A DNA stretch of 64,000 nt from Stercorarius parasiticus (taxonomy: Eukaryota > Chordata > Aves > Charadriiformes > Stercorariidae). The notes below the pieces were generated by a model. That model did not search any database. It was not told where the DNA came from and was given only the letters and a program-made list of their open reading frames with translations. Made by a program: the position numbers and the translations under genes. Position 1 is the first letter of the stretch; each line of letters starts with the position of its first letter. This document shows positions 61,375-64,000 of the stretch, one piece after another. The stretch spans positions 450,967-514,966 of the forward strand of contig VWZL01002774.1 in NCBI GenBank assembly GCA_013396915.1. The letters are read 5' to 3'.

Positions 61375-64000
61375 TCAGCTTCCTCTTCTCGGGAATTAGG
61401 ATAATAATATCTGCCCGTGGGAGCTTCATCGGTTACAGCCAGTGGCTAAAATTGTCAAACCAAGTGAGAGAAAGGGGCCATGTACTGTTAGATTTCCCGT
61501 GTTTTGTTTTATTTTTTTTTCCACTTTCTATGTATTGTTAGATTTCCCATCAGGATTCGTTTGTTTTTTTTTTTCCTTTCTACTGATAAAAACTAAGTGA
61601 ACTGAAAATGAGACACCTGGAAGAGAAAAAACCACCCTGCCAGACCTAAGTAAGACTCTGTTTGTGTAAAGCTTCCTACTATCTTTAACTGTTTTGTTGT
61701 GCATACAAGGAAGCGACCCAGCTCTGTCCCAGAGGCAGGTTACGACCCCCGAAATGAAGGCTATCAGAGGCAAAGTGGAGAGATGAGTTACAACAGCAGC
61801 GTTAATATTTTTTTTTCAAATCCTTTTCAGCCCTGGTTACAGCTCCCATTTATTCTGCCACTGATTAATTTGATCAAACATTGTGAACAAATAATTTGTA
61901 TTAAAAATCATGCAAGTTCCACCCTTCATGTAGTTGGCTTCAGGCAGGTATTTATTGGATAACATAGTCTCAGACTAGTGAATGTTGACATTTAATTAAT
62001 ACGGAAGCTTAGCATTGTGAATATGAAGAATAGGAAAAGGCCCAAGAAAATCCTGTGATAATGAAAGGAGATGACAACTAGATTCTGGTAGTCAGACATT
62101 TCTGTTGACATTGAAGGGTCAAATGTAGATATCTGGCGGAGGGCTGCAAATAACACACTGCAGGTCAGGGTTTGCATGTACAAATAGCTCTGTATGATGC
62201 CTGACTTGTACCTGTTTGAGCTGCTTGCGCTTACATTGGCAGTGCTATGGTGGATATTTTTGTCCTGCCTATCCTGGGAAGATGCTACCAGAACAGGGAG
62301 AGTGGTATAACGTACCAGGCAAAGCACTACAGCTGTGAATGTGCACCACGCAGCTACGGGATTGCTTTCCACTGACTATACTGGTCAAAACAAAGAAAAG
62401 CAAAATTAGGCTAGTAAAACTGCATCTATATTAGGGGATTAGCCACCGTGACCTACATACCTACGCCAGCAGAACCCTGTAGTAGCTCAAAAGCACTTGT
62501 GTCCTGTCTGACTTGTGACGGGTAACATCCGCCCCCACAGAAAGCAAACAAACTGCAAAGAACTTGATTGTAATAAAAGGAAAGCGTTTTATCATAGAAA
62601 TCTACGGGAACTGTTTCTCTTGTCATGCATAAATCAGGAGCATGAGGTTGCCTGAATTTTCCATTCCATTAACTCCGTAGTTCTTGAGTTGAGATGAAAA
62701 TAGTTTTGGAGAAAGGAAACAGAAAGAGCTGTTCTGTGCTGTACACCGGGGATATCACAAGACATGCTGAACTGCCCAGTCACTTTGTCGAACACAAACC
62801 TACCACCAACTTCTGTTTATTCTGTGGTTTACCTTGCAAAAGTAACGGTGTTCAGAGTCTAGTTTATTGCACGCACAGGAAGGATACTATTTTTTCCTTA
62901 CATTATTGGGCTTTATAACTAAACCCTTATACTTTCATCTACTTCATGCTGAAGTTTGACAAAAAAAGAGGTGAGACACTGTCTTTTTCTCTGTTTCACG
63001 TTGAGATTCAACAGAGAAGTTTCTACTGAGTGGAAACAGATATTCCATTAAAAGTCCACTGCTGCTGTATAATTTAAATGCTTTTTCAACACCACAAACT
63101 ACCTCAAGCCAAACAGCTGGTGTTGACTAAGAACAGTATTTCAGCCTGTTACATGCTGTGATTATTACTTCCCAAACAACAGTTTATACTTCATTTTCAG
63201 TGAAGATTAAATTAATTAGGGTGGCAATGTGATATGGGAATAAGGAGGCAAGTGAAATTAACAGTTTTCACCTACTCTGAGGTTTGTTTAATTAACTATT
63301 TCCATTTGGAAGTGTTCTTCTGGGACTGTATTTTAGCAGTAATACTTCTTTTTGAGCAAATATTACAGTTTTCAGTTCACGCAGAAAAAACACAAGCTCA
63401 TCAGAAGGAGTTACTTCCAGTCTGACTATTCATGACATGCTAAAGGAAAAAAAAATCACATTGAACAGAATTAAAAACTCTATCTTTTCATAGCACATAC
63501 TGAAAATGAGTAGTATCCTCCCAATAAGTAGGAAGAATTGTAATGTTTGAAGAAATTGTATTCTGCTCCTTTATTATATTTGAAGAAATTCCTTTCACAT
63601 GTTGCAGGAAAATTGTGACTCTAGAGAAAGTTACTAATTCCTCTTTTCTCCATTAAAATGTAGTGAGCATTCTCCTAAACCATCGATATTATTGCAAGGC
63701 TTCTCTCCACAGATCTGGGATTATTTCTGCATCATCAATAATAAAGTTTAGTGTTTAAAAGCTTAGATCTGCCTTCATAATGCACTGTTGATATAAAAAA
63801 AATCTTACAGACTATCCTTACAGTTGTCTCAGTATTTCATAAGTCATTTAAAAAAGAAATAAAAATGAAAAACATCTGCTTTGGAGACCAACCCCTAAGA
63901 ATCTGATTGTACAAAAACGCCGGTTGCCCTCACATGCCCTTAATGACCACTTATTGGCAGTAACATAACTTAAGGTTTTAATTGATGCTTTAGCCAGGCG
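61375..64000. other. Intergenic region, terminal part
   Basis: AT-rich sequence with short frames only. No exon of the expected downstream neighbour (PIP4K2A in mammals), no mobile element and no RNA gene is recognisable. Confidence 0.65.

Noticed and set aside
1..64000. CRISPR arrays, operons, phage or bacterial mobile elements, tRNA or rRNA genes, endogenous retroviral LTRs
   Set aside because: None is seen. The sequence is vertebrate nuclear DNA, and the only tandem arrays are short minisatellites without spacers.

Overview
The window is vertebrate nuclear DNA, most likely from a bird or another sauropsid. It is intron-rich and fairly AT-rich. It carries decayed CR1 LINE pieces and a few MIR-like SINE relics, has no recognisable L1 or Alu, and has single-base N gaps typical of a draft assembly. 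The species cannot be fixed from the sequence alone.

Positions 1 to about 36,050 hold one gene on the + strand, SPAG6 (sperm-associated antigen 6, orthologue of Chlamydomonas PF16). It is an armadillo-repeat protein of the axonemal central pair apparatus. Ten coding exons can be read with exact boundaries: 39-134, 11520-11686, 15243-15426, 22086-22291, 23175-23348, 25790-25942, 28312-28503, 29704-29820, 33068-33213 and 35419-35485. Only the first exon (start codon plus about 8 codons) lies upstream of the window. The ten exons join in frame with no stop or frameshift. With the roughly 25 missing coding bases they predict about 508 residues, matching the known vertebrate length of about 509. 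Nine of the ten introns touching the window end in ordinary splice sites (for the partial first intron only the acceptor is visible). The intron after 28503 has a GC donor with the rest of the consensus intact. A CpG-rich segment (about 1-480) covers the 5' end of the gene. A good poly(A) signal with a GU-rich downstream element lies near 36,030-36,105.

Positions about 36,050-64,000 show no supportable gene. This intergenic stretch holds degenerate CR1 fragments at about 46,450-47,150, 53,331-53,445 and 54,674-56,520, the last with readable endonuclease and reverse-transcriptase remnants. It also has a 20-bp and a 21-bp minisatellite, a GC-rich belt near 58.6-61.4 kb that encloses an AT-rich homeodomain-site-like block, and simple repeats. 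In mammals the next gene downstream of SPAG6 is PIP4K2A, transcribed toward it; no exon of it is recognisable here.

The most concrete oddities are a 588-bp near-perfect duplication inside intron 9, bounded by N gaps (almost certainly an assembly artefact); the GC-AG intron and the alternative C-terminus its retention would give; and the 21-bp minisatellite whose unit is a multiple of three, so that it yields a spurious Cys/His-rich open frame. I see no convincing new multi-gene system.
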